This document shows positions 62,373 to 64,000 of a DNA stretch of 64,000 bases, one piece after another. Source of the DNA: Ustilago trichophora (lineage: Eukaryota > Basidiomycota > Ustilaginomycetes > Ustilaginales > Ustilaginaceae); assembly GCA_900323505.1 (NCBI GenBank), contig OOIN01000030.1:248001-312000 (forward strand), read 5' to 3'. A program made the translations under genes and the position numbers. How positions within the stretch are numbered: position 1 is the stretch's first letter; every line of letters begins with the position of its first letter. Below the pieces are notes generated by a model. It worked only from the letters and a program-made list of their open reading frames with translations. It ran no database searches and had not been told where the DNA came from.

Positions 62373-64000
62373 ATGACGGCGATATCTAGATATGCCGACC
62401 TGCCACCATCCACGCCAGTCTTGCGGCGCTCGCTGCGACATGGTGGCCCCGTACCTGACCAAACACCAAGCGATCGTGTCAATGCTACGATCGGAGATAG
62501 CCCTCTCCCACCCGCCCCTGTCAGCCACTTCCTCCGCGAGACAGATTCAGAAGCCGAAGCACCGGAGCCTCTCGTCACTGTACCTTCGACAAGAACACGA
62601 CCATATCGCGTCTCAGCAGAAGCACATAGGGAAACACATTCGGATCCCTACGATGACTCTCCGGGTACAGGTCGCAAAGCTGTAGTGGCATCGCATCGAG
62701 ACGAGCTGCAGCATCTGAGGGCTTCGAGCGTCTTCTGCGAGGTCCAGGCGCAGGAGCCATACAGTCGATCGTCGCCGTTTGCGTCGAGTGCTGCGACTTA
62801 CCATGATGAGTTGCGATCGAAGAGTTCTCCTCCCCTTCGTACGGCTCCCAAGGCGACGCTTCACGCAGGTGCTTCACCATTGTACGATGGAGAATCTCGA
62901 AGTAGCACAGTACTACCAACTCGCAGACGCAGCACCGAAAAGGCAGAGGACGAAGAGGAGAAGAAGGTCAGATACGCGCCCATCGAGGAGAGAGCTTCGA
63001 TCAAGCGTGACGCATCTGATGACATTCGAGCGGCCTCTTCTAGCGTCCCACCCGCTTCAGGATACCGCACGCCCGCTATGGCCGGTCGTGCGTTGAGGTC
63101 AAGTGCGACTGCCGCGCCAGCGACAGCTCAACGCAGTGCAGCACGAAGCCTACGCACTCTCACACGCTCCTCGAATCGTCACCCACCAGCAAGAAGGGTG
63201 GTGAGGAGGTACTCGGATGACGAAGACGACGACCTCGACGAGGACGGCGGTGGAGGAAATGGAGAGAACAAGAGCAGGGACGATGCTCAGAGCGCCAGTC
63301 CGGAGAACGGTCAGCGGCACCGGAACCAGGATGGCAGCTCCAACTCGGGGTCTGGCTCTGGATCAGGATACGGGTCTGGACCAGGAGCAGGGCCGGGATC
63401 CGCCGAGGCTGTTGAAAGGCCGGATCGACGATTCCTGCCGTATGGATATGATGCGGAGAAGGAAAAGATCAGGGCAGAGATGATGGAAAGAGCTTCGCTT
63501 GTGCGATCCCCCGGTCCAGAGTCGAGACTTTCACGGCACGAGGCGAGTGGAGACGCTGAGGATCAAGACTACGATATGCAGCCGCCACCGCCTCGTAGGA
63601 ACGAAGCTCATCCTCTTGCAAGGCGGCCCGTCTTGGAACCGGCAGCGTCGACAAGAGCAAACGGTTCTATCCACCCTACCAAGGGACAAGCTGAAGCCAT
63701 CCACAACTTCCTCGCATCCAGCGTTGCGGCACCCGTCGACCCTATGGCGCACCGTCGACTCGTGGCTCCTTTGGCAAACGATCTCCGAGCTGGCCAACGA
63801 GCCCCAGCGGGACCCATGGCGGTGAGCCACGACAGCCTCGTTCGAGCCTCGTCCTCCTTCTCCTCGACCTCTCTAGCCAGCACAGCAGGAGCAGCGCACG
63901 AATCCAATGACGAGCCTGCCGAAGAAGAAGCCGGCCGTCTGTACTCGGAGATTCGCAGCGAATCGATCTGGGCAGAAACGACACGACAGATGCGAAAGCC
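62373..64000 (+). CDS. Long low-complexity protein of unknown function (3' partial)
   Basis: From ATG 62373 (AAC before the ATG) the frame stays open for 542 codons to the right edge, so the end is missing. I do not recognise a family. The protein is Ser/Arg/Ala-rich. Visible parts: a basic-acidic N-terminus (LPPSTPVLRRSLRHGG), an Arg-rich patch (RSLRTLTRSSNRH and RRVVRRY) near residues 255-275 followed by an acidic DDEDDDLDED run, a Gly/Ser/Pro repeat region near 330-350, then a more ordered charged stretch (FLPYGYDAEKEKIRAEMMER) near residue 360. The alternation of Arg clusters and acidic runs suggests a nuclear or RNA-related disordered protein, but this is a guess. Codon usage is consistent with its neighbours. 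The rest of the gene is needed for a call. Confidence 0.6.
   Translation, partial: MTAISRYADLPPSTPVLRRSLRHGGPVPDQTPSDRVNATIGDSPLPPAPVSHFLRETDSEAEAPEPLVTVPSTRTRPYRVSAEAHRETHSDPYDDSPGTGRKAVVASHRDELQHLRASSVFCEVQAQEPYSRSSPFASSAATYHDELRSKSSPPLRTAPKATLHAGASPLYDGESRSSTVLPTRRRSTEKAEDEEEKKVRYAPIEERASIKRDASDDIRAASSSVPPASGYRTPAMAGRALRSSATAAPATAQRSAARSLRTLTRSSNRHPPARRVVRRYSDDEDDDLDEDGGGGNGENKSRDDAQSASPENGQRHRNQDGSSNSGSGSGSGYGSGPGAGPGSAEAVERPDRRFLPYGYDAEKEKIRAEMMERASLVRSPGPESRLSRHEASGDAEDQDYDMQPPPPRRNEAHPLARRPVLEPAASTRANGSIHPTKGQAEAIHNFLASSVAAPVDPMAHRRLVAPLANDLRAGQRAPAGPMAVSHDSLVRASSSFSSTSLASTAGAAHESNDEPAEEEAGRLYSEIRSESIWAETTRQMRK

Overview
The window looks like a chromosomal segment of a basidiomycete smut fungus (Ustilaginaceae-type). 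The evidence is moderate GC content, C/G-ending codons, long mostly intron-free genes, a few short GTAAG...YAG introns crowded at the 5' ends of genes, and serine/glutamine/alanine-rich low-complexity extensions on conserved fungal proteins. The species cannot be fixed from the sequence alone. Several apparent long open frames begin at GTG or TTG; all starts given here were moved to a genuine ATG.

Layout, left to right. 2-2296: 5'-truncated Sds3/Dep1-type subunit of the Rpd3L histone deacetylase complex. About 2555-4103: an apparently intact Tc1/mariner transposon (DD34E transposase, repeat-rich inverted termini), whose right end lies about 218 bp before the ATG of TAH18 (diflavin reductase of cytosolic Fe-S assembly, 4321-6267). 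6668-7788: two-exon protein of unknown function. 10656-13321: two-exon Reg1-type PP1 regulatory subunit behind a 2.9-kb gene-free leader. 13607-15877 (-): HxxxD-superfamily acyltransferase with an Asp-to-Glu change in its motif. 17137-19860 (-): membrane-anchored GH5 exo-beta-1,3-glucanase. 22312-26274 (-): Dsl1/ZW10 tether with ten acidic-tryptophan motifs. 28079-29557: coiled-coil protein of unknown function, preceded by an in-phase open frame. 31083-32018: Ctr copper transporter. 32550-35678: Vps9/CUE Rab5 GEF. 38128-39897: LisH Flo8/Som1-like regulator. 40166-40619 (-): small spliced, probably mitochondrial protein. 41849-42547: Bim1/X325-like GPI protein. 44357-46241: PP2A B55 subunit with four exons. 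46593-48611 (-) and 48994-51150 (+): PRP40 and U2AF large subunit, divergent across 382 bp. 52601-54312: HMG-CoA synthase with three exons. 55596-59525: multicopper oxidase with a huge Ala/Thr/Ser tail. 59951-61594: FAAH/acetamidase-like amidase. 62373-64000: a long open reading frame that runs off the right edge.

Themes. Three copper-handling proteins (Ctr transporter, Bim1-like surface protein, multicopper oxidase) lie within about 28 kb but are separated by unrelated genes. Two early-spliceosome factors share one short promoter region. Two phosphatase regulators (Reg1-type for PP1, B55 for PP2A) are present. Otherwise this is ordinary housekeeping chromosome. Long gene-free stretches, often upstream of regulatory genes, are rich in CT, GA, CA and A/T tracts. 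I found no convincing tRNA, rRNA, CRISPR, viral or secondary-metabolite cluster.
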